Assembly: GCF_017301735.1 (NCBI RefSeq)
Contig: NZ_CP071090.1
Coordinates: 4,764,001 to 4,828,000, forward strand
DNA from: Pyxidicoccus parkwaysis
GTDB taxonomy: Bacteria; Myxococcota; Myxococcia; Myxococcales; Myxococcaceae
DNA: 64,000 nt
Direction: 5' to 3'
Position 1 is the first letter of the stretch. Every line of letters begins with the position of its first letter. Positions 1-9,800 of this stretch are shown here, piece after piece. The notes beneath the pieces were generated by a model. It was not told the DNA's origin. It ran no database searches and saw nothing but the letters and a program-made list of their open reading frames with translations. The translations under genes were made by a program, and so were the position numbers.

Positions 1-2
1 AC

Positions 3-788
3 CAGCGAATCCTCTACAGCCTTCCGCTGGAAATCATGCAGTTCTTCTTCCCTGCCCTGGTGGGCCTCGGGTTCGGCCTGTTGTGCGCAGGGGTCATCGA
101 GCACGGCCCATGCCGCAACCCGCTCTTCGGCAGGGCACTCGTCGTGGCGGCCGTACTCGTGATGTGGGCAACCTCGTGGGCCACGGCCTTGTTGCTCGAC
201 GCGCAGGCGGCAAGCCCGAAGCTGGACGCGAGCACGCTGTTCGGCCAGGTGGACCTCGACATATTCACCCGCTGGGTCGAGGCGCGCTACGACGCCGGAT
301 GGACAAACGGCCGGCGGAGCACGAAGGGATTCATCGTGGGGCTCTCCTGGGTGGCGGAGCTCGCGGTCATGTTCGTCATCACCGCGTGGGCCACCCGCTC
401 GGCGCTGCAACGGTGTTTCTGCGAGCCGTGCCAGCAGTGGCTCGATACGCGCGGGGTGTCGTGCCACGGGCTCACCGCCGCGGATGCCGCCCCACTCGTC
501 GAAGCGGGAGACCTCGCGAGACTGCTCGAGCTGCGCCCGCTCGAGGACGGCGTCCCGAACATGCGTGTGGCGCTCATGCGGCACCAATGCGGCGCATGCC
601 GGCAGACCACGTACCTGAGTGTCGACGAGGTCCACACGGTGCCGACCCGCTCTGGATATCGGGACAGGCGACGCAACCTCCTGCGCAACGCCGTGCTCCC
701 GGACGCGCTCGCGCGGCGCCTGGATGCACGTTTCGCCGAAATCGATGCACCGGCCCCGGACGCGCCGCCGGCGATGCCAGCCGCGTAG
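3..788 (+). CDS. Membrane protein with C-terminal CxxC motifs (5' partial)
   Basis: The reading frame is open to the left edge of the window, so the gene may begin outside it; the first internal ATG is at 36. Three hydrophobic segments follow (about residues 1-20, 34-54 and 103-122 counted from that ATG), then a hydrophilic tail of about 120 residues with CFCEPC and a later CGAC. The paired cysteines suggest a small metal-binding or redox-active cytoplasmic domain. I do not recognise the family. It meets the protease gene at 819-1523 tail to tail with only 30 bases between stops. Being a gene is likely from codon structure; the function is unknown. Confidence 0.7.
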   Translation, partial: QRILYSLPLEIMQFFFPALVGLGFGLLCAGVIEHGPCRNPLFGRALVVAAVLVMWATSWATALLLDAQAASPKLDASTLFGQVDLDIFTRWVEARYDAGWTNGRRSTKGFIVGLSWVAELAVMFVITAWATRSALQRCFCEPCQQWLDTRGVSCHGLTAADAAPLVEAGDLARLLELRPLEDGVPNMRVALMRHQCGACRQTTYLSVDEVHTVPTRSGYRDRRRNLLRNAVLPDALARRLDARFAEIDAPAPDAPPAMPAA

Positions 789-818
789 CCGTCAGCGAAG
801 TGAGCACGAACGACAACG

Positions 819-1523
819 TCATCCGTCGAGTGCCATCGCAATCAACGTGTCGATGTGCCTCGCCGCTTCCTCGAAGATGGGTGCGGCGATTCCTCGGAGG
901 GTGCCGTCCACCTCTCCCGTTCCGGTGACGATGCCCATGGAAGTCCACGCGGAGCGTCCCTGGACGAGCACGGGGCCGCCGCACATCCCGGGCGCGGTCG
1001 CGTGCAGCGGGAAGTGCAGAGGCGAGGTCGTCTGCATCTTGGCCGTCACGGCGCTGCGGTACACCCTGTGGTCGCCCTCGTCCACCCTGGCGCTCAGAGC
1101 TCCGGCGAGGGTCGCGGTCGTCCGGAGCGTGTCTCCGGCGAGGGTCAGCGTCAGCGGGGGATGTGAGCCTCCTGCCCCTTTCTGGAGGACCATCACCGCG
1201 TAGCCGAACGCGGGGTTGTTCGGGCGCTCGTCATAGTGCTGGGGAATCGCGTACCGAAGGGTGCCGTCCTCGCGCGACGCGAGCGTGTAGACGTCGCTGT
1301 CACCATCGAGGGTGAAGCGCACTTCCTGCCGCGTGCCCCTCCGCAGGAAGACGAGGTTGTGCGCGGCGGTCAGGACGATGTCCCTGCGGTCAGGGTACGC
1401 GGCTGTCTTCAGGAGGTACCCGGAACCGACCCACTTCTTCTGCACGCCCCCCTCCTCGTAGGGGACCTCCAGAACGCCAACGACGTTGTAGGGATACTTC
1501 TTCGGCGCGAGAGCGAGAGCCAT
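819..1523 (-). CDS. Trypsin-fold protease-like protein with Cys in the nucleophile position
   Basis: A 234-residue chymotrypsin/trypsin-like domain without a signal peptide. The His motif LTAAHN is at 51-56 (His55). The nucleophile motif reads GMCGGPV at 179-185, where the usual GxSGGP Ser is Cys181. The position that normally carries the catalytic Asp (DYAV-type motif) reads GYAV at 108-111, so the Asp is missing or supplied from elsewhere. His plus Cys in this fold is the arrangement of viral 3C-like proteases, while many bacterial relatives use Ser. It could be a Cys protease or a catalytically altered binding protein. A GGAAGG sequence lies 9 bases before the ATG. The aldo/keto reductase gene ends 93 bases upstream on the same strand. 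Confidence 0.75.
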   Translation of the reverse strand: MALALAPKKYPYNVVGVLEVPYEEGGVQKKWVGSGYLLKTAAYPDRRDIVLTAAHNLVFLRRGTRQEVRFTLDGDSDVYTLASREDGTLRYAIPQHYDERPNNPAFGYAVMVLQKGAGGSHPPLTLTLAGDTLRTTATLAGALSARVDEGDHRVYRSAVTAKMQTTSPLHFPLHATAPGMCGGPVLVQGRSAWTSMGIVTGTGEVDGTLRGIAAPIFEEAARHIDTLIAMALDG

Positions 1524-1616
1524 GTGGGAGAGCCTTCCAGGGGACCTGAAACACTCCCCCTCTCTCCTGACGGCGGACGCGAATACTTGTGATGCACATC
1601 AGCCGATTCGAGGCGT

Positions 1617-2630
1617 TCAGGCGTTCGGCTGCGCGGGTTGCTGATGCCCGCTGCGGATGGTCTCCATGTACATCTCGTTGCCGCGCTCACCCGCCACGCC
1701 ACGGGCCACGCGGTTGATCTCCTCCAGCTCCTTCGCATCCAGCGCCACGTCTGCGGCTCGGGCGTTCTGCTCCATGTTCTTCGCGTGCCGGCTGCCGGGA
1801 ATGGGGACCAGGTCGTCCCCCTGATGGAGGAGCCATGCGAGCGCGAGCTGCGACAGCGTGACGCCCTTCCGCTTCGCGATGACCTCCAGTGCGTCAACGA
1901 CCTGGAGGTTGCGCTTCAGGTTGTCGCCCTGGAAGCGCGGCACACCGCGGCGCCAGTCGTCCGGCTTGAGGTCCTCGGGACGACGGATGTGGCCCGTGAG
2001 GAGCCCCCGGCCCAGCGGGCTGTAGGCGACGAAGCCCACGCCCAGCTCGCGGCAGGTGGAGAGCAGCTCGGCCTCGGGCTCGCGGGAGAACAGCGAGTAC
2101 TCCGACTGCACGGCGGTGATGGGATGCACGGCCTGCGCGCGGCGCAGGAGCGCGGCGGAGACCTCGGACAAGCCCACGTAGCGCACCTTGCCTTCACGCA
2201 CCAGGTCGGCCATGGCACCCACCGTCTCCTCGATGGACGTCGCGGGGTCCACCCGGTGCAGGTAGTAGAGGTCCACGAAGTCCAGTCCCAGCCGCTGCAG
2301 GCTGGCGTCGATGGATTTCCTCACGGCGTCGCGGCGTCCCAAGCCACGCACGTGTGAGCCGTCCTCATGGACGTTGGCGCCGAACTTCGTGGCGAGCACC
2401 ACGCGGTCGCGGCGATCCCGGATGGCGCGGCCCACGAGGCGCTCGTTGTGGCCGTTGCCGTAGATGTCCGCCGTGTCGATGAAATTGATGCCCAGGTCGA
2501 GCAACTGGTGGAGCGTCTCGATGGACGCCTCGTCATTGACGGGGCTGTAGATGCCGGGAGACAGCACCATCGCGCCGAAGCCGATGGCGGACACCTCCGG
2601 ACCATTCCTTCCAAGGGTGCGGGTCTTCAT
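1617..2630 (-). CDS. Aldo/keto reductase
   Basis: A 337-residue NADPH-dependent aldo/keto reductase of the YajO/PdxI/Tas-like group. The tetrad is visible: Asp52 and Tyr57 (FIDTADIYGNG), Lys82 (LATKFG) and His125 (YYLHRVD). The C-terminal cofactor segment with VPIPGSRH is present, and length and layout are normal for the family. The start at 2630 is chosen because AGGAG sits 6 bases before this ATG and the conserved N-terminus begins MKTRTLG; the open frame extends further upstream without family sequence. The substrate is unknown. The divergent neighbour is an SDR-family gene, so the pair may share control from the 354-base spacer. Confidence 0.9.
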   Translation of the reverse strand: MKTRTLGRNGPEVSAIGFGAMVLSPGIYSPVNDEASIETLHQLLDLGINFIDTADIYGNGHNERLVGRAIRDRRDRVVLATKFGANVHEDGSHVRGLGRRDAVRKSIDASLQRLGLDFVDLYYLHRVDPATSIEETVGAMADLVREGKVRYVGLSEVSAALLRRAQAVHPITAVQSEYSLFSREPEAELLSTCRELGVGFVAYSPLGRGLLTGHIRRPEDLKPDDWRRGVPRFQGDNLKRNLQVVDALEVIAKRKGVTLSQLALAWLLHQGDDLVPIPGSRHAKNMEQNARAADVALDAKELEEINRVARGVAGERGNEMYMETIRSGHQQPAQPNA

Positions 2631-2984
2631 GACGGGCTCCTGTGGTGGGCGGCCACCGTGGTTGTGCCGCGGTTGCGCACGGAAAGGTGGGCACGGGCGC
2701 GCCGTGTCCGGGCCTCCGCCTGCTCGGCCGTGCCGCCCCCTGGTGCCAGGGTGCAGTGGGATACCCGTCACAACCGTCTCGTGCTCGAGCATGCGCTCGA
2801 TGGCACGGTGGGCTCTCACTGCGTTCGTCGGACCGCTCGATGGAGGCGCGAAGCGAGCGCGACGGGCCTCCTCGTGTGGGCCGTTGCGTCCACGTCATCC
2901 AGACCGCACCGTCTCGTTGACCGGGAGCACGGAGGGGTTGCGCGGACCTCCGCGCGTGCCCGGCAAGAACTCCGAGGAGAATCG
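2631..2984. promoter_or_regulatory. Divergent spacer between aldo/keto reductase and SDR genes
   Basis: No gene is supported in these 354 bases. The notable structure is an inverted repeat at 2780-2807: CGTGCTCGAG, a CATGCG loop, then CTCGA-TG-GCACG, a 10 bp stem interrupted by a 2-base bulge. Its place between two divergent oxidoreductase genes fits an operator or a leader hairpin. No promoter consensus could be assigned. Confidence 0.35.
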
Positions 2985-3740
2985 ATGACCGCCGAATCCA
3001 CCATCTCGCCGGCCCGCCATGCACCGGCACTGCTCGGGCAAACCGTGGTCATCATCGGCGGCAGCGCTGGCATCGGGCTCGAGACGGCCCGGCGAGCGCG
3101 CGAGGAGGGAGCCGCCGTGATCCTCACCGCGCGTGACCCGGAGCGCCTGCACCACGTTGGCCTCGAGCTCGGGGCCCGCATCGCGGCCTTCGACGCGACC
3201 GACTTCGAACGGCTCGGGAGGTTCTTCGACGAGCTGCCCGCGCCCATCGACCACGTGTTGGTCACCGGCCCCGGTCCCTACTACGCACCACTGGCGGAGC
3301 TCGACTTCGACAAGGCACGCCGCGATGTCGACGCGCATCTCTTCCTGCCACTACAGGTCGCCCGGAAAGCAACGGGCAAGGTTCGCCCGGGAGGAACCCT
3401 GCTCTTCATGGGCGGCACGGGCGGCCGTCGCCCGGCCGCTGGCGCGCTCATCACAGCGCTCACAGCCGCGCTTCCTGCGCTGACCAGGAACCTCGCGCTC
3501 GAGCTCGCGCCCATTCGGGTGAACCTGCTCGCGGCCGGGTTCGTCGACACGCCGCTATCGGCCACGCTCCTCGGTGAGCAACTGGATGCGCGTCGCGAGC
3601 AGCTCCGCACGACACTGCCAATCCGACGCGTCGTCGGCCCGGCCGATATCGCCGCGCTGGCCGTCCACCTCATGACGAACACGGCGGTCACCGGCGCGAC
3701 CTTTGACATCGACGGCGGCCAGCAGCTCGTCGAGGGGTGA
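2985..3740 (+). CDS. SDR-family protein lacking the usual Tyr-Lys active site
   Basis: A 251-residue Rossmann protein of the short-chain dehydrogenase/reductase superfamily. The nucleotide-binding motif is GGSAGIG (about residues 24-30), the C-terminal IDGGQQLVEG is typical, and RVNLLAAGFVDTP matches the usual PG-type segment. In the segment that should hold Ser, Tyr and Lys (YxxxK) the sequence reads GGRRPAAGALITALTAA, so neither Tyr nor Lys is in place. Dehydrogenase chemistry may therefore be altered or lost. The start at 2985 is chosen for the GAGGAG 5 bases upstream. It is divergent from the aldo/keto reductase and convergent with the alpha/beta hydrolase. Confidence 0.85.
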   Translation: MTAESTISPARHAPALLGQTVVIIGGSAGIGLETARRAREEGAAVILTARDPERLHHVGLELGARIAAFDATDFERLGRFFDELPAPIDHVLVTGPGPYYAPLAELDFDKARRDVDAHLFLPLQVARKATGKVRPGGTLLFMGGTGGRRPAAGALITALTAALPALTRNLALELAPIRVNLLAAGFVDTPLSATLLGEQLDARREQLRTTLPIRRVVGPADIAALAVHLMTNTAVTGATFDIDGGQQLVEG

Positions 3741-3909
3741 GCCATTTCAGACAGGTGATGGACTTCCGCCACCGGACGCGGGCGGCTTCGAGTGGACGCG
3801 GAAACCGGCGAACGCGTTCCTCCTTGCTGGTACGCCAGTGAATGACACCCGCGAAGCCGCTGCGCGCGGCGACGGGGGTGAACGCCGCGCTGCTCGGCCT
3901 CGCGGGCCG

Positions 3910-4752
3910 TCAACGGCAGCCGGTGGCTTCGACGATCAGATCCGTGACAGCCCCTGGATGGCTCACCATTGCAACGTGTGAGCTGCAGATTTCGACGGTA
4001 CGGGCGCGAGCGCGCCGGGCCATGAAGCGCTCGGCCTCGGGCGGGATGGCTTTGTCGTCCTTGGCGACCAGGTACCAGGACGGAATGGTCTTCCACGCCG
4101 CCGGGCCGGATGGCATCGCGAAGGCAGAGGCGGCGACCGGGCGCTGACCGGCGGCGACCACCGCCGCGTCCTTTTCACGGATATCGGCCGCGAAGAGCTC
4201 ATGGAAGAAGGCGGGGTCGGCGTATGCGTCGGCGTCCGTGGTTCCGCCCCCGGGGAACGGGCGGAAGATGAGGTGCTCACTGAGGTCGGTATGGCCGCCG
4301 CCGAGAGCGTTGGCCTCGTTGATGGTCTCACCCTCGTCGAGTGCGTACGCGGCGATGTACACGAGCGCTTTCACGTTCGGGTTCCCGGTGGCCGCGTTCG
4401 TGATGATGGCCCCGCCGTAGGAGTGGCCGACCAGGACGATGGGACCCGTGAGAGTACTCAGGAAGTACCGCAGGTACTCCGCATCACCGGAAATGCTGCG
4501 TAGAGGGTTTGCAAACGCGAGGACCGTATAGCCCTTCTTCTGCAGACGTTTCGTCACTTCGGCAAAGCTGGATGCATCGGCGAACGCTCCGTGGACGAGG
4601 ACGATGGTGGGCCTGACAGAACAGTTGCGATTCCACTCGTCCTGGGCTGCAGCGGCGTTGGATGGAATGGCGCTGACAGCCAGCAGTGTCCAGAGGGCAC
4701 AGAACAGGCCCAGCCGTCGTAGGTTCTGTTCGGTGAAGCGCTGAGTGTTCAT
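3910..4752 (-). CDS. Exported alpha/beta hydrolase
   Basis: A 280-residue alpha/beta hydrolase beginning with a signal peptide (hydrophobic LGLFCALWTLLAVSAI followed by an Ala-rich cleavage region near residue 35). The oxyanion motif VLVHGAFADASSF and the nucleophile elbow GHSYGG (Ser in GxSxG) are clear. A late His sits in SSHVAMVSHPGAV. The layout matches the salicylate-esterase/EstC-like group. The likely location is periplasmic or secreted. The start at 4752 has GAGAGG 3 bases upstream, followed at once by the signal sequence. No operon partner is evident. A broken GMC oxidoreductase fragment lies just upstream on the other strand. Confidence 0.88.
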   Translation of the reverse strand: MNTQRFTEQNLRRLGLFCALWTLLAVSAIPSNAAAAQDEWNRNCSVRPTIVLVHGAFADASSFAEVTKRLQKKGYTVLAFANPLRSISGDAEYLRYFLSTLTGPIVLVGHSYGGAIITNAATGNPNVKALVYIAAYALDEGETINEANALGGGHTDLSEHLIFRPFPGGGTTDADAYADPAFFHELFAADIREKDAAVVAAGQRPVAASAFAMPSGPAAWKTIPSWYLVAKDDKAIPPEAERFMARRARARTVEICSSHVAMVSHPGAVTDLIVEATGCR

Positions 4753-4885
4753 CGACCTCTCCGCGGATTCGAGTCGCCAGCGCATCCAGGCGGCTCCTGG
4801 GCGCGCTCTGGCGACGCGTGCGCGCGTGGCGCGGGACGACGCGGAAGGTGGGTGGCGGACACGACCGCGACAACCGAGACCGGGG

Positions 4886-5011
4886 TCCAGGCCGGTCGTC
4901 GCGCGTCGTCTCGCCGAGAACCCCGATGTCAGCGTTCTGCTACTCGAGGCAGGCGGCGACGACGCAGTCCCGGCCGTGACCCATGCGGCGCAATGGCCCC
5001 TCAACGTGGGG
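4886..5011 (+). pseudogene. Remnant of a GMC-family oxidoreductase
   Basis: In one plus-strand frame this stretch reads VVARRLAENPDVSVLLLEAG followed by GDDAVPAVTHAAQWPLNVG. That is the N-terminal FAD-binding segment of GMC (choline dehydrogenase-like) oxidoreductases just after the GxGxxG fingerprint. The fingerprint itself is scrambled (a VGGG is visible one frame away near 4850) and the rest of the roughly 500-residue protein is absent. It is best read as a decayed fragment between the hydrolase and phosphoesterase genes. The remainder of 4753-5088 holds nothing else I can support. Confidence 0.55.
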
Positions 5012-5088
5012 CAAGACTCGACTCGACCCGCTCCGAGCATGCCTACGCATCTGCATGGATGTAGCGGGCACCGTGCTCGCGGCGTGTG

Positions 5089-6732
5089 TCAATGCGGGGA
5101 AGACACGTCCGGCTGCGAGTCCGAGGCGGGCGCCGCGGGAAGTGGCCGCGGCAGTTCGCGCTTCCCTTGCGTGAGGAGGTGTTGCTTCAACTGGTACCGG
5201 ACCTTGCGCTCTCGCTTGAGCAGGAGCTTGTAGAGGTACTCGGTCCCCACGGCGAGCCGCTCCGTCAGGGGAAGCTCCCGCACTTCGTGCAGCAGGTTCG
5301 CCGACAGCTCGGCCCGCCGCCGGAGGATGGCGTTGCCACAGGCGGAGGCCGCCGCACGCCAGGGGCCCTCCGGCCGGTCCACCAGGGCGCGCACGTGCGC
5401 CAACAGCGGGCCCGCGGTGGCTTCGTCTCCGGCGCGCAACACCATCACCGGCGAGCGGTGGGGCTCTGTCGTCTGGGCACAGAGCTGGACCAGCGCCGTG
5501 TCGAGCGTGTCGTCGACGAGGAGCATGGCGCCCCCGGTGGCCGGACGCGCTTCGGGCGTGTCCACGACCCAACCGCCGGTGTTGTACACGCGCACGCGTG
5601 AGCCGAGCTCCGGCAGCTCCACCTCTTCCGCCAGCGGGTGGTGGGTGTGTCCGTAGGTGAAGATCTGCTCGGTGGGAAACGATTGATTGCGAGCGCTCAG
5701 CTCCCGAACCACGTCCGTCGCGAGCGGCCCCTTCAGGTAGTTGATGACGCCCTCGTCCACCTGTTGGCGCGACTCGAGCGATTGGCGCACGTCGTTCTCC
5801 TCGACGAGGTCCAGGGCCCGCAGGAGAAAGGGCAACAACAGGCGCTGGCGCATGCGACGGCCGAAGTGCCGGCCCTTCAGCGACACCAGCGCTCCCGCCA
5901 GTCGACTGGCGAGCAGGACCTTCCCCGGGTCTGTCTTGAGCATGTCATAGCTGCGTCGCACGCCCGCCCCCACCAGTCCCTCGCGGCCGAGGCTGGACCA
6001 GAGGAAGTCGATCCACGCGCCATTGTCCGTCTCCAGTTGCGCAATCGTCGGTGCCTCCTCCGCCTCGCCATAGATGGCCCGAGCCAGGGGCGTCATCAGC
6101 AGGTAGACGTCATCGGCGAAGTGGCCGTGGTGGGCGAGCAGCATCCGCTGTTGCCGGATGACGCCCAGGTTCGGGTAGCCCACCACCACTCTCAAGTCGG
6201 GGTGGGAGGGATGGCGGTGACGCAGCATGCGCGTGAGCAGCGCGTGCTCGGTGGGCTGCTGCTCGGGGAGAAGGCCGGGAGCGGGGTCGAGCTCCGCGAA
6301 GATGGGGGTCGTCGGCGCAGAGGCTTCGAGCGGGTCATCCTTCGAGATGCCCATCATCCGCTCGGCGACGAGCCAGTCACGCGTCCCCGACCACAGCTCG
6401 TGGTCGTGGTTGCCGGGAATGAATACAAGGGTGGTGGAGAAGAGCGCCTCGCCGTCGGCTGGGAAGAGCCGGTCGATGAACTGGTCGAACCCGTCGAGCG
6501 CGACGTGGGTGGGCGCGAGTGCGAGCTCGAAGATGTCCCCGGCCAGGACGAGGTGGGGCTTGATGCCGGGAGGATTGGCCCGCGCGACATCCCGCAAGCA
6601 CGCCACCAGGCCGTCCAGTGCGTCGTTGGCCATGAGCGGCCGCGCGGCGCCATTGCTGGTCGGGTCGCTCAGCAGACTGTTGCGCTCCCCGAAGTGCAGG
6701 TCCGACAGGAAGACGTAGTGGATGGCGGTCAT
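5089..6732 (-). CDS. Calcineurin-like metallophosphoesterase
   Basis: A 547-residue cytoplasmic protein with a calcineurin-like phosphoesterase core. Metal ligands are visible in SDLHFGE (Asp11, His13), GDIFEL (Asp66), GNHDHE (Asn108, His109), HHGHF (201-205) and GHTHH (His362, His364). A long insert separates the two halves and an extension of about 180 residues follows the core. The substrate is unknown. The start at 6732 is preceded by GGGGGAG; the frame stays open for another 115 codons upstream, into the divergent TIR gene, without family sequence. The Shine-Dalgarno sequence lies in the 3' arm of a short CCCCC-TTC-GGGGG hairpin (6738-6750). The gene is divergent from the TIR-STAND gene. 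Confidence 0.88.
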   Translation of the reverse strand: MTAIHYVFLSDLHFGERNSLLSDPTSNGAARPLMANDALDGLVACLRDVARANPPGIKPHLVLAGDIFELALAPTHVALDGFDQFIDRLFPADGEALFSTTLVFIPGNHDHELWSGTRDWLVAERMMGISKDDPLEASAPTTPIFAELDPAPGLLPEQQPTEHALLTRMLRHRHPSHPDLRVVVGYPNLGVIRQQRMLLAHHGHFADDVYLLMTPLARAIYGEAEEAPTIAQLETDNGAWIDFLWSSLGREGLVGAGVRRSYDMLKTDPGKVLLASRLAGALVSLKGRHFGRRMRQRLLLPFLLRALDLVEENDVRQSLESRQQVDEGVINYLKGPLATDVVRELSARNQSFPTEQIFTYGHTHHPLAEEVELPELGSRVRVYNTGGWVVDTPEARPATGGAMLLVDDTLDTALVQLCAQTTEPHRSPVMVLRAGDEATAGPLLAHVRALVDRPEGPWRAAASACGNAILRRRAELSANLLHEVRELPLTERLAVGTEYLYKLLLKRERKVRYQLKQHLLTQGKRELPRPLPAAPASDSQPDVSSPH

Positions 6733-6813
6733 GTGCTCCCCCGAAGGGGGCGAAATAGCCATCCACTCGTGCTCCCAACAGCCTGACCTGGCGGACGATG
6801 GCGCATCCATGAA

Positions 6814-6840
6814 CATGCACAGAGCGGAACCCGGTGCATG
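6814..6840. promoter_or_regulatory. Inverted repeat between phosphoesterase and TIR-STAND genes
   Basis: A perfect 7 bp dyad, CATGCAC-N13-GTGCATG, lies in the 163-base spacer between the two divergent starts (6732 and 6896). The geometry suits a dimeric regulator. There is no experimental or database support. Confidence 0.4.
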
Positions 6841-6895
6841 TGACTCCCGGCCCCTTTGACGAAACGCGCTGAAGGCGGATATCCCATGCCATCCC

Positions 6896-9800
6896 ATGAG
6901 CGCCTCGGTGTTCATCTCGTATGCACGGGCAACGAGCAGTGCCTCGGCGGCGGCGTTGTATGAGGAGCTGACCCGCGCGGGGATTCCGGCGTTCCTGGAC
7001 CGCGAGGAACTCAGCGTGGGCGAGCACTTCCCCGCTGCCCTGATGGAAGCGCTGCTCTCCTCGCACCTCGTGGTCATCTTCGCTGACGCGCTCTACTTCC
7101 AGCGCTGGTACTGCCTTGCGGAGCTACGGATGGCGCTCGCCCCCGCACTGGCGCTGCCACCGGGAGCGCCTCGAACAGAGGTGGAGACAGCACTCTCGTC
7201 CCTGGTGCTGGCTCTGCCCGCCGAGGGGCTCCCGCAACAGGAGCTGGAGCGGCTGCCTCCACCGCTGCGCACAATCCATTGGCCTGCTGCCGGGAATACC
7301 AGCGCCCTGGTCACCCTGGTGCGTGAGCGGCTGGAACTGTCCCCTGCGAGTCTCGGCCAACGTCTCGAGGCCGCTGGCGTGCTGGAGGAGCTTCGCTCGA
7401 AGTTCCAACAGCAATCCGCGGTTCCGCCACCGGGCCAGCTCGCCGGGAGAATCCTCCATCCCCTGGACCTGGAGCCATCGCTCGGGAGCGCGTTCGTGGG
7501 CAGGGCCGATGAGCTGTGGCGGCTCGACTTCATGCTCTCCACGGTGCGCGGCGAGGCCAGCACGAACACCGCCCCCGCCGTGGCCATGGAGGGCGGTGGA
7601 GGCTTCGGGAAGACACGGCTCGCCCTGGAGTATGTCCACCGCATGGGAGCCTCGCGCTTCCCGGGAGGCATCATCTGGATTGACGCCGATGCGGGCGAGG
7701 CCCGGCTGGAAGCACAACACCACGAGGTCCTGCGCACCTTCCGGCCAGGAGTCCCAGACCTGCGCACCTTCCACGAACAGGGCCGCAACGTGGCCAGGGA
7801 GCTGGCGCAGGCACTCCACGCGCTCCCAGCACAGGCGCCTGTGCTGTTCGTGGTGGACAACGTCCCTGAGCCGGAGCCAGGCAGGGCGCCCTACCCGCTG
7901 CGCTGGTACTGCCCCGCAATCGGCAAGGTCTCGCTGCTGGTCACCTCGCGAAGCCGTGTCTCGCTGGGAGAATCCGGCGTGCAGTCACTTCCGGTGGACA
8001 CACTCGCCCCCGAGGCCGCGGTCTCCCTGCTGAGCCAGGGCCTGGAGAACAGCCGGGTGGCGCAGGAGACGTGGCTGCGGGTTGCGGACTGGGTGGGCAA
8101 CCTGCCCCTGGCACTGGAGCTGCTCAACCGTGTGCTGGTCCTGGGAGGGCTCACGGTGGATGAGCTGGTGCGGCGCACCGAGCACGTGGGCCCGACGGCG
8201 GAGCTCGACCAGCAGATGGATGCGCTCCGGGGGCAGCTGCCCGAGGGCCGACTCCGAGGCATCACCGAGGCCTTCACCCTCTCCTACCAGCGCCTCACGG
8301 AGAGAGAGCGCGAAGCCGCGAGGCTCATCGCACAACTGTCGCCCGCGCCCATCCTTTTCGAGACGCTCAAGGCGCTGGAGCCAGAGGGATTCCCTCCCGC
8401 GGTGCGGAACGCACTGGTCGCGCGCTCGTTCGTGACGCGGCTGAGCGGGCGGGAGAAGCACTGGCTGGGACGCATGCACCGCGTGCTCGCGGATTTCCTC
8501 CGCAGCCAGGCGTCGGATCCCCTCGCAGAGGCAATGCGCGCCTGCCAGGGATTCGTGAAGCTCCTGCCACCGGGCTTTGGCAAGGAGCCGCGAGTCTGGG
8601 GGCTCATCGATCTGCACCTGCCCCATGCGACGTGGGTCTTCCACACCTTGAGCCAGGCAGAGCAGCTGAGTGACGAGCCCAGCTTCGTGAAGCTGGGACT
8701 GAGCATCGGGGAGTTCCTGCTCGCCACGGGAGAGCTCCAGGGTGCGTTCGAGTACACCGATTGGCTTCGTGAACGAGCACTGGAGGCGCTGGGCACGGAG
8801 CACGAGTTGACGCTCACAGCCACCACGATGTTGGCCCAGGTGCTCCAGGCAGGAGGAGATGCCTCGAGTGCCCGGCAGCTGAAGGAAGAAGTTTTGGCGC
8901 TCCGCCGCCGCACGCACGGAGACGAGCACCCAGCAACCCTGGCGGCGCTCAACAACCTCGCGGTGGCGCTCCAAGGCGAAGGACGGTGGAGCGAAGCCCT
9001 TGCGCTTCGCGAGCAGTGCCTGGCGGTTGCGCGGCGCACACTGGGGCCAGAGCACCCTCAAACCATCTCGGCCATGAGCAACCTGGCCTCCTCGCTCCTG
9101 ATCGTCGATGAGCTGGCCCGGGCCCGGACGTTGGCGGAGCAGGTGCTGGAGCTCCTGCGCCGCAACGAGGGAGACGATTCTCCTGAGATTCTCTCTGCGA
9201 AAGGCAACCTCGCGGCGGTGCTCGAAAGGCAGGGCAACACCCAGGAGGCTCGGGTTCTCGAAGAGCAGGTGGTGGAGGGCCGCCTCGAGCTGTTTGGCGA
9301 AGAGCATCCGGCCACGCAGCGCGCGCTCACCCATCTCGCTGTGACCTTACAGGGCCAGGGGGAGCTTCACCGCTCCCGGGAGCTGCACGAGAAAGTCCTG
9401 GAGGTGCGCCACCGGCTGCTGGGCCCAGAACATCCCGATACCCTGAGCACGAGGAGCGACCTCGCCACTGTTCTCCATGACCTGGGGAACTTCGCGGCAT
9501 CCCGGAAGCACAAGGAGGAGGTGCTCGAGACCCTCACACGAACCCTGGGCGAGGACCACCCGAGGTCGCTCATCCAAATGAACAACCTGGCGGTGACGCT
9601 CTGCAACCAGGGTGATCCTGCCTCGGCGCGGTCCCTCGCCCAGCGGGGCCTGGACCTGAGCACCGAGAAGCTCGGAGAAGGGCATCGCGTCTCCGTGGCC
9701 CTTCTGGGCACGCTCGCCATGTCTTTGGAGAGCATGGGAGAGCTCTCCGAAGCGCGAACCCTCCGCGAGCGGGAGGTGAAGAGCCTCCGAGAGAGGCTCG

